The notes beneath the pieces are model-generated. The model did no database searches. It had not been told where the DNA came from and saw only the letters and a program-made list of their open reading frames with translations. A program made the translations under genes and the position numbers. A stretch of DNA of 64,000 nt. Origin: Pseudomonas reinekei. Its GTDB lineage: Bacteria; Pseudomonadota; Gammaproteobacteria; Pseudomonadales; Pseudomonadaceae. Shown here one piece after another: positions 1 to 7,775 of this stretch; the first letter of the stretch is position 1, and every line of letters begins with the position of its first letter. The DNA is taken from contig NZ_MSTQ01000008.1 of the NCBI RefSeq assembly GCF_001945365.1, positions 1 to 64,000 on the forward strand, written 5' to 3'.

Positions 1-76
1 TCGACCTGGTCGACAACCGATAATTTAAAAGTCAGTGTGTAATCACGCTGACTGCGCTTCGTGCCCGTATCCATTG

Positions 77-104
77 CACCTTCCTGAAAAGAAGTCAGAA
101 GGTG
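77..104. other. Stem-loop near left edge, function unknown
   Basis: CACCTT at 77-82 plus CTGA at 84-87 pair with TCAGAAGGTG at 95-104, leaving a single bulged base. No gene on the plus strand can be defined before it, because the window begins only 76 bases earlier. It may be part of a transcript leader or trailer coming from outside the window. Confidence 0.3.
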
Positions 105-136
105 TAAACCTTATTCAGGACGGGACAGATGCAATG

Positions 137-164
137 AAAAAGCCGCCTCTCGAGGCGGCTTTTT
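137..164. terminator. Bidirectional rho-independent terminator
   Basis: A perfect stem of AAAAAGCCGCCTC and its complement GAGGCGGCTTTTT with almost no loop, giving a T-run in both directions. It lies 14 bases after the stop codon of the minus-strand DMT permease and would also stop plus-strand transcripts entering from the left. Confidence 0.85.
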
Positions 165-177
165 CGTACACGGCGTT

Positions 178-1044
178 TCAGGTTTTAAGGTGCAAGACAA
201 ACGCCCCGACCAGCACCAGCACGACCCCCAGCACCTGCACTTTCCCCAGCCGTTCCTTGAAAAAAACATACCCCAGGATCGCCGCAATCCCGCCTGACAA
301 GGTGCTGATCACCGTCACCACCGACACCGAGCCGGCCACCGCGCCCCAGGCAAACGATGAAAAACCGCCGAGGTTCATCAGGCTCGCACCGGTCAGTGTC
401 AGGCAGTTTTTCAGCGGGGGGATTTTCAGACCGTCATCGATCCTTAGAACCATCGCCACGAGCACGATAAGGCCCACCAGATACGCCAGCCAGAGCATGG
501 TCACCGGCCCGAGGGTCGGCAGTACAAAATGCCCTTGCAGCCAAAAACTGGTGCCGTAGAACACCGCCGCCAGCAACGCATAGGCAATGGAGCTGCTGTT
601 TTGGGTGGTGTGCGGGAGTTTTGGGTCGGAATGAATGCTAGAGAGCACCACGCCCAGTACGCACAGCGCGATACACAGCAACTGAAGCAGGCTGATCTGC
701 TCACCGCCGGCCCAGGACAGTAATGTGGTTACCACGCCGTAGGACGTCACCAGCGGCGCCACAATGGAGGCTTTTCCAAGGGCGAAGGCCTTGGACAAGG
801 CCAGCGCGCCAGACACGGTCAGCACGGCGGCAGCGACGCCGATCAACCAGACATCAAGCGGTGCAGCCATCGACCGCAGAATGAACATGGGGAAGGCGAT
901 CAGCAGCAGGCTCATGATGGCAAAGCCCAGTGCCTGACCGAAATAAACGGCGCGTTTGACGCCTACAGCGCGGGCGTTCAAGCCCACCAGAAAATCCGTG
1001 CCGCCCCATAACAAGGCAGCCAGCAAGCCCATCAGTACGTCCAT
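178..1044 (-). CDS. EamA/DMT-superfamily permease
   Basis: A 288-residue inner-membrane protein with about ten hydrophobic segments arranged as two homologous halves, the usual layout of EamA (DUF6) transporters. The N-terminal half starts 'MDVLMGLLAALLWGG', and the second half begins near residue 150 with 'AYALLAAVFYGTSFW'; both contain the small-residue-rich first helix typical of the family. The likely role is export or uptake of a small metabolite or amino acid, but the substrate cannot be read from sequence. ATG start at 1042-1044; the length is normal for the family. It ends just before a strong terminator. No obvious operon partner. Confidence 0.85.
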   Translation of the reverse strand: MDVLMGLLAALLWGGTDFLVGLNARAVGVKRAVYFGQALGFAIMSLLLIAFPMFILRSMAAPLDVWLIGVAAAVLTVSGALALSKAFALGKASIVAPLVTSYGVVTTLLSWAGGEQISLLQLLCIALCVLGVVLSSIHSDPKLPHTTQNSSSIAYALLAAVFYGTSFWLQGHFVLPTLGPVTMLWLAYLVGLIVLVAMVLRIDDGLKIPPLKNCLTLTGASLMNLGGFSSFAWGAVAGSVSVVTVISTLSGGIAAILGYVFFKERLGKVQVLGVVLVLVGAFVLHLKT

Positions 1045-1075
1045 GTAATGTCCTTATCGTGATGCACCGGGGGCG

Positions 1076-1429
1076 TTACGGGCGTTCCAGCTCCTCCGTG
1101 TCCCAGCGCTGGGCCTTGATAGCCCGGTAGAGCATGCCGATGGTTAGTGGCACCTTCGCGCCGCGTCCCTTGGCTTTTCGCTTTAGATTCACATCGTAGC
1201 CGTCGGGCTGGAAATAGCGATAGCTGTCGAAGTCCACGAAGTCGATGGTGAAGTGTTCTTCCAGGGTTTCGATCAAGTGTTGTGCGTCGGCACCGTTGCA
1301 GCCGAGGTCGAAATTGATCGAGGTGCTGAGGCTGATGGTTTTGCGCTCGGGGAAGCCGAGTTCTTCATGCAGGAGCTGGATGAGTTGATGGAGGGCTGGG
1401 TCGTCGGGGAGGTTGGGGGCGAGGTTCAT
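1076..1429 (-). CDS. DUF1493-family acyl-carrier-like protein
   Basis: A 117-residue soluble protein. The stretch 'NFDLGCNGADAQHLIETLEEH' (about residues 30-50) followed by acidic and aromatic residues (FVDFDSYRYFQPDGYD) matches the DUF1493 family, whose fold resembles acyl carrier proteins but usually lacks the phosphopantetheine serine; here the position reads 'GCNGADA', with no Ser. I chose the ATG at 1427-1429 rather than upstream ORF starts because a GGAG sits eight bases before it and the region upstream lacks family similarity. Role unknown. 31 bases separate it from the upstream edge of the permease gene. Confidence 0.65.
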   Translation of the reverse strand: MNLAPNLPDDPALHQLIQLLHEELGFPERKTISLSTSINFDLGCNGADAQHLIETLEEHFTIDFVDFDSYRYFQPDGYDVNLKRKAKGRGAKVPLTIGMLYRAIKAQRWDTEELERP

Positions 1430-1687
1430 TGCATAGGCTCCGCTAATCGAAATGCAGGCGCCATATTGTCCTGCTCGCGTTTTGATAGGCCCAATGCCCC
1501 TGCTAGCGTGGCGCGCCAACTGAGGCATCGTCACCATCAACGCGATCCCTGCGACGGGGAAATTGGAGAGTGCGCCATTTTATCGACCCTGATTTCTCAA
1601 AGAAATGCATGCTAGCTGCCATTATTCCGGCTGTTTAGTGTTGAAACAGCCGGAATAATTTCACTTCGGCGCGTTGACTGAATAGCG

Positions 1688-1984
1688 TCAGACTGGCGCT
1701 TTCCAGTTGAGCATGCGTTGGTGGGCGACTTTGAGCAGGTCGCAGCCGTCCTGGGTTAGCAGGTAGAGCGCGTGGGTGATGCGCGGGATGTCTTCGATGT
1801 CGCCGTCGAGGAAGCTTTGGCAGTGCAGGGTTCGGAGCAGATCGCTGGACGCGCGGATGCGCTGGAAAGCGGATTCGAGGATGTCTTGGGGGTTGGCTTC
1901 TGTGTCGATAATTAGCGGGGTGGTGTCGGTGAGGTTGGTTTGGAGTGGGCGGTAGCGATTTGGAAACGGATTCAATTTATTCAT
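1688..1984 (-). CDS. Small conserved Pseudomonas protein, paralogue 1
   Basis: A 98-residue soluble, helix-rich protein of unknown function. It is clearly related to the protein at 2386-2676: both share an N-terminal RYRPL motif, a central 'IDTEA-P--IL--A-QRIRA-SDLL-TL-C' and a C-terminal 'I--ALYLLTQDG-DLL--A-QR'. The layout recalls the small DUF3077/DUF6124-type proteins common in Pseudomonas, but I cannot assign it with certainty. The ATG at 1982-1984 is chosen by alignment with the paralogue; the ribosome-binding site is weak. No signal peptide or membrane segment. Confidence 0.6.
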   Translation of the reverse strand: MNKLNPFPNRYRPLQTNLTDTTPLIIDTEANPQDILESAFQRIRASSDLLRTLHCQSFLDGDIEDIPRITHALYLLTQDGCDLLKVAHQRMLNWKAPV

Positions 1985-2385
1985 TTTATGTATTCTCAAA
2001 TGCATCGGATGAACCGCTTTCATCGTGACCAAGCGATGGAGGCGGACTGTGTTCGGGTTGGTCAACCGGAGGAATACATAAGACCGGCACGCCATAAGGC
2101 GTCCCAAACACAGCCACCATATAGCGTGCAGACACTTGAGGTGCCGGCAGCTTACAACGGATGCGATTATGTATTCCATCGAGTGACCAAACCCGAGCCG
2201 CTGATTGGGCAGCGACAGTCCGGACTATAGGTTTGAGTCACCGGTTGGCGATAGCCGACAAGGTGCCTTCTTTTGTAGGACGTTGCCGAAGCTTTGATAG
2301 GGCGTTGCTGACGGACTTATCCACATGGCACCGCATTATCGTTCATCGCTGGCAAGCCAGCTCCCACAGGGAAATGGTGTGGGAC
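1985..2385. other. Spacer between two paralogous small genes
   Basis: About 400 bases with no convincing gene. It should hold the promoter of the 1688-1984 gene. It contains one unpaired REP hairpin (2345-2370) and a TTATCCACA nonamer at 2317-2325 that I regard as chance. Confidence 0.5.
2345..2370. repeat. REP hairpin, single copy
   Basis: ATCGCTGGCAAGCCAGC followed by TCCCACAGG: the stem GCTGGC/GCCAGC plus the conserved tail. It is the same variant as the pair at 52145-52238, but no second copy is present nearby, so this is a REP singlet rather than a REPIN. Confidence 0.8.
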
Positions 2386-2676
2386 TTAGCCGGTGAGTTT
2401 CGGCAGGCGCTGCCGGGCGATGTCGAGCAGGTCGTTGCCGTCCTGGGTCAGCAGGTACAAGGCGCTGACGATGTTGGGGATGTCGCTGGTGTCGGCCTGT
2501 TTGAAGCACAGGCAATACAGGGTTTCGAGCAGGTCGCTGGCGGCGCGGATGCGTTGGCGGGCGGCGTCGAGGATTTCGAAGGGGTCGGCTTCGGTGTCGA
2601 TGACCAGTACCGGGGTTTCGCTGTAGCTGGATTTGAGCGGGCGGTAGCGGTCGGTCAGTGGGTCGGGGCTGTTCAT
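2386..2676 (-). CDS. Small conserved Pseudomonas protein, paralogue 2
   Basis: A 96-residue soluble protein paralogous to 1688-1984 (see there for the shared motifs). The start ATG at 2674-2676 gives an N-terminus MNSPDPLTDRYRPL that lines up with the paralogue; an in-frame GTG lies 51 bases upstream, but neither start has a clear Shine-Dalgarno sequence. Predicted to be mostly helical, with two amphipathic helices flanking a Cys-containing linker ('ETLYCLCF'). Function unknown. The pair arose by tandem duplication, then diverged considerably. Confidence 0.6.
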   Translation of the reverse strand: MNSPDPLTDRYRPLKSSYSETPVLVIDTEADPFEILDAARQRIRAASDLLETLYCLCFKQADTSDIPNIVSALYLLTQDGNDLLDIARQRLPKLTG

Positions 2677-2900
2677 CAAGGGGAGTCCTGTGCGAAATCG
2701 GCAAGTGTGCCCGGCAGGCCGAGACACTGTTTTCAGCCACGCCGCAGACTATAGAAGGGCGTGGTGTTGTGGGACAAGACGGCTGAGGTCGACAGGTTTT
2801 GTAGGGTTTTTGAGGGGGGTTGAGGAAAGGGACTACGCGGTGGTTGATGGTTCTTCAGACGTTGTAGGTTATTTCGGGTTTTGCGGTGACTGGGCTGGAC

Positions 2901-2979
2901 CCATCGCTAGCAGGCTAGCTCCCACAGGGGATTGGTGGGCACCGAAAATCCAGTGTGGGAGCTAGCCTGCTAGCGATAG
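2901..2979. repeat. REPIN (paired REP hairpins)
   Basis: Two inverted copies of a REP unit, at 2901-2928 (CCATCGCTAGCAGGCTAGC plus TCCCACAGG) and 2954-2979, about 25 bases apart. The stem here is GCTAGC/GCTAGC, a variant of the stems seen elsewhere in the window. It lies in the 447-base gap (2677-3123) before the RecQ-family gene; I see nothing else in that gap apart from the expected promoter. Confidence 0.9.
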
Positions 2980-3123
2980 CAATCTGACGGTCGCTACATC
3001 CCTCAAGTCTTCCAAGCCATCCGCTGTATCATCCCGTATCGTTTTACCCCCCGACCTTTTCTCGACTCGCTGCGTTCGCCGGCTAGGCTTTGCTCATCGC
3101 AGCGGTCAACGGAGTGACAGCTT

Positions 3124-5058
3124 ATGCACAACACCCTGGAACAGGTTTTCGGTTATCCACAGTTTCGACCCGGTCAGGAGAAAACCGTCAGCGCCGTGCT
3201 GGCGGGGCGTTCGGCGGCGGCGATTTTTCCCACCGGTTCCGGCAAGTCCCTGTGCTATCAGTTATCGGCCGTGCTGCTGCCGCACCTGACGCTGGTGGTT
3301 TCGCCGTTGCTGGCATTGATGCAGGATCAGCTGGCGTTCCTGCAACGTCATGGCATTGCGGCGGGCAGTATCGATTCGGCCCAGAGCCGCGATGACGCCA
3401 GCGATGTGATGGCCCGTGCCAGGTCCGGCGAGTTGAAGATCCTGATGATCTCGGTGGAGCGCCTGAAGAACGAGCGTTTCCGCAACTTCCTGCAGCAGGT
3501 GCCGATTTCGTTGCTGGTGGTGGACGAGGCCCATTGCATCTCGGAATGGGGCCACAACTTTCGCCCCGATTACCTCAAGCTGCCGGACTACCAACACCAG
3601 TTCAACATCCCGCAAGTCTTGCTGCTGACGGCTACCGCGACACCCAAGGTCATCGTCGACATGCAGACGAAATTCGCCATCGCGCCCGATGACGTGGTGA
3701 CCACAGGGTTCTATCGGCCGAACCTCAATCTGTGGGTGGAACCGGTGCGCGGTCCGGACAAGCGCCGACGTCTTGTTGAGTGGATGAGTGAGCGTCCCGA
3801 CCAGCCGAGTATCGTCTACGTCACCCTGCAGAAAACCGCCGAGCACATTGCCGAGCATCTGCAACGCCACGGCATTCAGGCCGAGGCCTATCACGCCGGT
3901 TTGCCCCATGACCAACGTGACGGTATCCAGAAACGCTTCATGGGCGGGCAGTCCAATTGCATCGTCGCGACCATCGCCTTCGGCATGGGTATCGACAAGA
4001 GCGACATTCGCAACGTGGTGCACTTCGACCTGCCCAAATCCATCGAAAACTACAGCCAGGAAATCGGCCGCGCCGGGCGTGACGGGCAGCCATCGGATTG
4101 CCTGGTGCTGGCCAACCGCGACAGCCTCAACGTGCTGGAAAATTTTGTGTACGGCGATACCCCTGAGCTCGACGGTATCCGCCATGTTGTCGACGAGTTG
4201 CAAGCGTGTGCGCCGCAAGGGGAGTGGGAGTTTCTGTTGGGACCGTTGGCGTATAACAGCAACATTCGCCAGCTGCCGCTCAAGACGTTGCTGGTGCAAC
4301 TGGAGCTGCGTGGAATCATTGCCCCGCGCTACGCCTACTACGCTGAGTACCGTTTCAAATACCTGGAGGAACCCGAGGCGTTGCTGGCCCGTTTCGAAGG
4401 CGAGCGCAAGGATTTCGTCGCGGCGATCATCCAGACGTCCAAGCGTGCACGGAGCTGGGCCACCGTTAATTTCGACGCGCTGTACGAGCAACATCAGGCC
4501 GAGCGCAACCGAGTGGTCAAGGCGCTGGATTATTTCCAGGAGAAGGGCTGGGTTGAGCTTGAAAGCAAGTTGATGACCGAGGTCTATACGCTGCTGAAAA
4601 CGGATTTTGACCCGCAGACACTCAGCGCTGAACTTCACGCCGGTTTCACCCGGCACGAACAAACCGAGATCGCGCGAATCCACGCGATGCTGGATTTGTT
4701 TGCCACCGACCGTTGCCTGGGTTTTCGATTGGCCGAGTATTTCGGCGACAGCAACGCCCCGCAGCAGTGTGGGCATTGCTCGGTGTGTCATGGCCAGGTT
4801 GCACGGCTCCCGGCACCACCGGCGTTGCCGGCGCTTGTGGATAAGCACTTCGAGGCGCTGTGCGACGGATTTATCCACAGGCATGAGCAGCACACTGGCA
4901 GCGTGCCCTCGGCCGAGCGAGTGACGCGGTTTCTGTGCGGGATCAGCGTGCCGCTGTTCACCAAGCTCAAGGCGCGGGCCATTCCGGGGTTTGCGGTGCT
5001 GGAGGATTATCCGTATGCCGAGGTTCGGGAGTGGGCTGAGCAGCATCTGGCAGGTTGA
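3124..5058 (+). CDS. RecQ-family ATP-dependent DNA helicase (non-canonical paralogue)
   Basis: A 644-residue 3'-5' DNA helicase of the RecQ family. Walker A GSGKS has Lys41 as the ATP-binding lysine; Walker B is DEAH at residues 134-137 followed by CISEWGHNFRPDY, the aromatic-rich loop diagnostic of RecQ. The second RecA domain ends with 'QEIGRAGRDGQPS' (motif VI). A Cys cluster near residues 530-560 ('QQCGHCSVC') is the zinc-binding region. The sequence differs from the standard Pseudomonas RecQ and I see no clear HRDC domain at the C-terminus, so this looks like a second RecQ-type helicase. ATG with GGAG ten bases upstream. It probably acts in repair or recombination. Confidence 0.85.
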   Translation: MHNTLEQVFGYPQFRPGQEKTVSAVLAGRSAAAIFPTGSGKSLCYQLSAVLLPHLTLVVSPLLALMQDQLAFLQRHGIAAGSIDSAQSRDDASDVMARARSGELKILMISVERLKNERFRNFLQQVPISLLVVDEAHCISEWGHNFRPDYLKLPDYQHQFNIPQVLLLTATATPKVIVDMQTKFAIAPDDVVTTGFYRPNLNLWVEPVRGPDKRRRLVEWMSERPDQPSIVYVTLQKTAEHIAEHLQRHGIQAEAYHAGLPHDQRDGIQKRFMGGQSNCIVATIAFGMGIDKSDIRNVVHFDLPKSIENYSQEIGRAGRDGQPSDCLVLANRDSLNVLENFVYGDTPELDGIRHVVDELQACAPQGEWEFLLGPLAYNSNIRQLPLKTLLVQLELRGIIAPRYAYYAEYRFKYLEEPEALLARFEGERKDFVAAIIQTSKRARSWATVNFDALYEQHQAERNRVVKALDYFQEKGWVELESKLMTEVYTLLKTDFDPQTLSAELHAGFTRHEQTEIARIHAMLDLFATDRCLGFRLAEYFGDSNAPQQCGHCSVCHGQVARLPAPPALPALVDKHFEALCDGFIHRHEQHTGSVPSAERVTRFLCGISVPLFTKLKARAIPGFAVLEDYPYAEVREWAEQHLAG

Positions 5059-5189
5059 TTACTGCTCCCACAGGAATTTACGGCGCATCCATCCGCTGAA
5101 TGTCGCTCATCACAGGAATAAATTTCAAAAATGCGCGGTGGCTGACTATGGTGAGGGCTGTCTTTGGATCGCCAACAAGAGAACAAGAG

Positions 5190-6416
5190 ATGAGCCAGAC
5201 ACCGTTCAACATTCAGCGCGCCGCCGTGATCGGCGCGGGCACCATGGGCCGTGGCATTGTCATGTGCCTGGCCAACGCCGGCGTGGCGGTGCAATGGGTC
5301 GATAACAATCCGCAGATGCTTGAGCAGGCTCTGGTTGCCGTGGCCGACACCTACGCCCACAGCGTGCGACAGGCGCGTATTGATCAGGCCGAGGCCGACG
5401 CCCGCATCGCCCGAATCACGGCAGCGGCCAATTATGCGGCCATCCGTGACGTCGACCTGGTGATCGAAGCGGTGTACGAAAACCTCGAACTCAAGCAGTC
5501 AATCTTCCGCGAACTGGATGGCCTGCTCAAACCTGAAGCGATTCTGGCGAGCAACACTTCAGCGCTGGACATCGACGCCATCGCTGCCGTTACAAGCCGT
5601 GCGCAACAAGTCCTGGGCCTGCACTTTTTCAGCCCGGCGCACATCATGAAACTGCTCGAAATCGTCCGTGGCGCCCAGACGGCTCCGGCGGTAATTGAGG
5701 CAGCCCTGGCGCTGGGCAAGCGCATGGGCAAGGTCAGTGTGGTGGCGGGCAACTGCGACGGATTTATCGGCAACCGCATGCTCAATACCTATGTACTCGA
5801 AGCACGCAAAATGTTGCTGGAGGGCGCTTATCCGTATCAGGTGGATGCGGCGCTGCAAGGTTTCGGTTTCGCCATGGGGCCGTTCCGCATGTTTGACGTA
5901 GTGGGTGTCGACCTGCAGTGGCGCGCCCGGCAACTGTCGGGCGTGGGGCAGGATGCGCCAGAGGTGCAGGTGGATAACCGGCTGTGTGAATTGGGCCGTT
6001 TCGGCCAGAAGAGCGGCAACGGTTTTTACCACTATGAGCCGGGCAGTCGACAGGCTGAGCACGATCCGCAGGTCGATGCGCTGGTGCTGGAGGTCAGCGA
6101 AAAGCTGGGGTTCCATCGCCGTGAGATCAGCACGGAGGAAATCCTCGAGCGCTGCTTGCTGGCGCTGGTCAACGAGGGCGCGAAGATCCTGCAGGAAGGG
6201 ATCGCCGGATCGGCCCACGACATCGATCTGGTGTACCTCAACGGCTACGGGTTCCCGGCGGACAAGGGCGGGCCGATGGCCTGGGCGGATCAGCAGGGGC
6301 TGGCGGACATTCACCAGCGTTTGTTGGCGTTGGAGACGCGCCAGGGTGATCACTGGAGTCCGGCGCGGTTGATCGGGGAGTTGGCGGCGGTGGGTAAGGG
6401 ATTCGCGGACCAGTAG
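5190..6416 (+). CDS. 3-hydroxyacyl-CoA dehydrogenase
   Basis: A 408-residue cytoplasmic NAD-dependent dehydrogenase. The N-terminal Rossmann fold has GAGTMG at residues 15-20; the catalytic His145 sits in 'GLHFFSPAHIMKLLE', and 'DGFIGNRML' marks the domain junction. Two C-terminal 3HCDH dimerisation units follow. It lacks the crotonase half of FadB, so it is a stand-alone enzyme for oxidising L-3-hydroxyacyl-CoA to 3-ketoacyl-CoA. The ATG at 5190 is preferred over an upstream in-frame ATG because the Rossmann strand then starts at the usual distance. A thioesterase gene follows 32 bases downstream, suggesting a small beta-oxidation-like operon; the substrate is unknown. Confidence 0.85.
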   Translation: MSQTPFNIQRAAVIGAGTMGRGIVMCLANAGVAVQWVDNNPQMLEQALVAVADTYAHSVRQARIDQAEADARIARITAAANYAAIRDVDLVIEAVYENLELKQSIFRELDGLLKPEAILASNTSALDIDAIAAVTSRAQQVLGLHFFSPAHIMKLLEIVRGAQTAPAVIEAALALGKRMGKVSVVAGNCDGFIGNRMLNTYVLEARKMLLEGAYPYQVDAALQGFGFAMGPFRMFDVVGVDLQWRARQLSGVGQDAPEVQVDNRLCELGRFGQKSGNGFYHYEPGSRQAEHDPQVDALVLEVSEKLGFHRREISTEEILERCLLALVNEGAKILQEGIAGSAHDIDLVYLNGYGFPADKGGPMAWADQQGLADIHQRLLALETRQGDHWSPARLIGELAAVGKGFADQ

Positions 6417-6448
6417 ACTCCACTCGAAATCATGAAAGGAGCCCATTG

Positions 6449-6868
6449 ATGACCCAACGCAGCGAATACCCGCACTGCCAGCCCATCACCACGCGCTGGC
6501 ATGATAACGACGCCTACGGCCACGTCAACAACGTGACCTACTACAGCTTCTTCGACACAGCGGTAAACACTTACCTGATCGAAGTCGGTGGTCTTGATAT
6601 CCATGACGGCGAGGTGGTGGGGTTTGTGGTGAGCTCAGCTTGCGATTACTTCGCTTCCATCGCGTTCCCGGACCGGATCGAGATCGGTTTGCGGGTCGGC
6701 AAGCTGGGTAACAGCTCGGTGCAGTACGAGTTGGCGGTGTTCAAGCAGGGAGAGGACGAGGCCTGTGCAGCGGGGCGCTTTGTGCATGTGTTTGTCGACC
6801 GCGCTTCAAATCAGCCGGTGGCGATTCCGCCCGGCTTGCGCGAGGCCCTGGAACGTTTGGTGGTGTAA
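6449..6868 (+). CDS. Acyl-CoA thioesterase, 4HBT hotdog family
   Basis: A 139-residue single hotdog-domain protein. 'TRWHDNDAYGHVNNVTYYSF' (residues 15-34) is the 4HBT signature, with Asp19 at the position of the catalytic aspartate of 4-hydroxybenzoyl-CoA thioesterase. It should hydrolyse acyl-CoA or hydroxyacyl-CoA esters and is likely co-transcribed with the preceding dehydrogenase. The ATG at 6449 follows AAAGGAG by seven bases; a TTG one codon earlier is less likely. A terminator follows directly. Confidence 0.85.
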   Translation: MTQRSEYPHCQPITTRWHDNDAYGHVNNVTYYSFFDTAVNTYLIEVGGLDIHDGEVVGFVVSSACDYFASIAFPDRIEIGLRVGKLGNSSVQYELAVFKQGEDEACAAGRFVHVFVDRASNQPVAIPPGLREALERLVV

Positions 6869-6875
6869 GGCGGGC

Positions 6876-6909
6876 AAAAAAAATCGCAGCCCTCGGGCTG
6901 CGATTTTTT
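6876..6909. terminator. Bidirectional rho-independent terminator
   Basis: AAAAAAATCGCAGCCC pairs with GGGCTGCGATTTTTT around a short TC loop. It sits between the convergent thioesterase (plus) and glycine-zipper gene (minus) and can serve both. Confidence 0.9.
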
Positions 6910-6935
6910 CACTGCTCAGTGAGCCTGTTACGGCC

Positions 6936-7418
6936 TCAATGACGGTGGCGGTAGTATTTCTTGTGATGCTTGCGATGGCCATAGTGGTGTCCACGGTCAT
7001 GATGGCCGTCACGGTAGTAGCGACGGTCGCGACGACGATCATCGTCGTCATCATCATCGCTCTTATTGCCCATGTAGTTACCCAGCGCGCCACCGGCGCC
7101 GCCGCCGGCTGCGGAGCCGATCAGGCTGCCGGTGGTGCCGCCCATGCTGCGGCCAACCACGTTACCGCCTGCTGCGCCCAACGCACCACCGATGGCGGCT
7201 TCGCCACGGCTGCGTTTGTCTGCGCCAACTGCGCTACCACCCGCGCCGCCCAGGGCCGCGCCGATGGTGGAACCTGTATTGCCGCCAATCGATTGGCCGA
7301 CGACCGAGCCCAAAACCCCGCCCAATGCGCCGCCCACACCTGCTTCGGTGGTGCCGCCAGCAGAAGCGATGCCACTGACCAGGCCAAGGGACAACAAGAG
7401 AATCGAGGAGAACTTCAT
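6936..7418 (-). CDS. Exported glycine-zipper protein with acidic and His-rich tail
   Basis: A 160-residue protein with a Sec signal peptide (MKFSSILLLSLGLVSGIASA, cleavage after residue 20). Residues about 25-110 are repeated G-x3-G glycine-zipper segments typical of outer-membrane-associated 17-kDa/YmgG-like proteins. The tail holds a run of seven Asp residues and then an Arg-, Tyr- and His-rich region (HHDRGHHYGHRKHHKKYY). That tail could bind metal or anionic polymers, but this is inference. ATG with GAGG upstream. No Cys after the signal peptide, so it is not a lipoprotein. Precise role unknown. Confidence 0.75.
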   Translation of the reverse strand: MKFSSILLLSLGLVSGIASAGGTTEAGVGGALGGVLGSVVGQSIGGNTGSTIGAALGGAGGSAVGADKRSRGEAAIGGALGAAGGNVVGRSMGGTTGSLIGSAAGGGAGGALGNYMGNKSDDDDDDDRRRDRRYYRDGHHDRGHHYGHRKHHKKYYRHRH

Positions 7419-7573
7419 AGAGGAACCTCAAGGGGATGACGGCGCGATCCTGAGGCTGTGTCAGAGGTGTGACAATCGAAATCCGACGAGTAACACGACT
7501 TCAGCACATTTCTATAAGTTGCTGTTTTTTGGGCGGAACTTAACGATTTTTCGCCGGTCTTTTATTACTTCGC

Positions 7574-7606
7574 AAAGGCTGTTTTCGTTAGAAAACGGCC
7601 TTTTTT
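7574..7606 (+). terminator. Orphan plus-strand terminator
   Basis: AAGGCTGTTTTC, a GTTA loop, GAAAACGGCC and then six T residues. The T-run exists only in the plus direction, yet no plus-strand gene ends here: the neighbours on both sides are minus-strand genes. It may end an unannotated small RNA starting in 7440-7560 (see findings). Confidence 0.6.
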
Positions 7607-7662
7607 GTGGGCGATTGGAAAGTTTTCGTCAAGGCTGAAACATGCGTTCAATCCGTCTATCG

Positions 7663-7757
7663 CCATCGCGAGCAAGCTCGCTCTACAGGGATTTATATCG
7701 AACACAAATGATGTGGCCAACAAAAAATTCTGTAGGAGCAAGCTTGCTCGCGATGGG
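7663..7757. repeat. REPIN (paired REP hairpins)
   Basis: CCATCGCGAGCAAGCTCGC at 7663-7681 and its inverted partner at 7731-7757, with the tail variant CTCTACAG/TGTAGGAG. It lies between the glycine-zipper gene and the end of the molybdopterin oxidoreductase gene, inside the 357-base gap 7419-7775, which otherwise holds the orphan terminator and the zipper gene's promoter region. Confidence 0.9.
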
Positions 7758-7775
7758 GCCAGAACTAACGATGCA

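Noticed and set aside
35-559. Plus-strand 174-codon frame at the left edge
   Set aside because: It runs through a strong terminator (137-164) and then antisense to the DMT permease gene.
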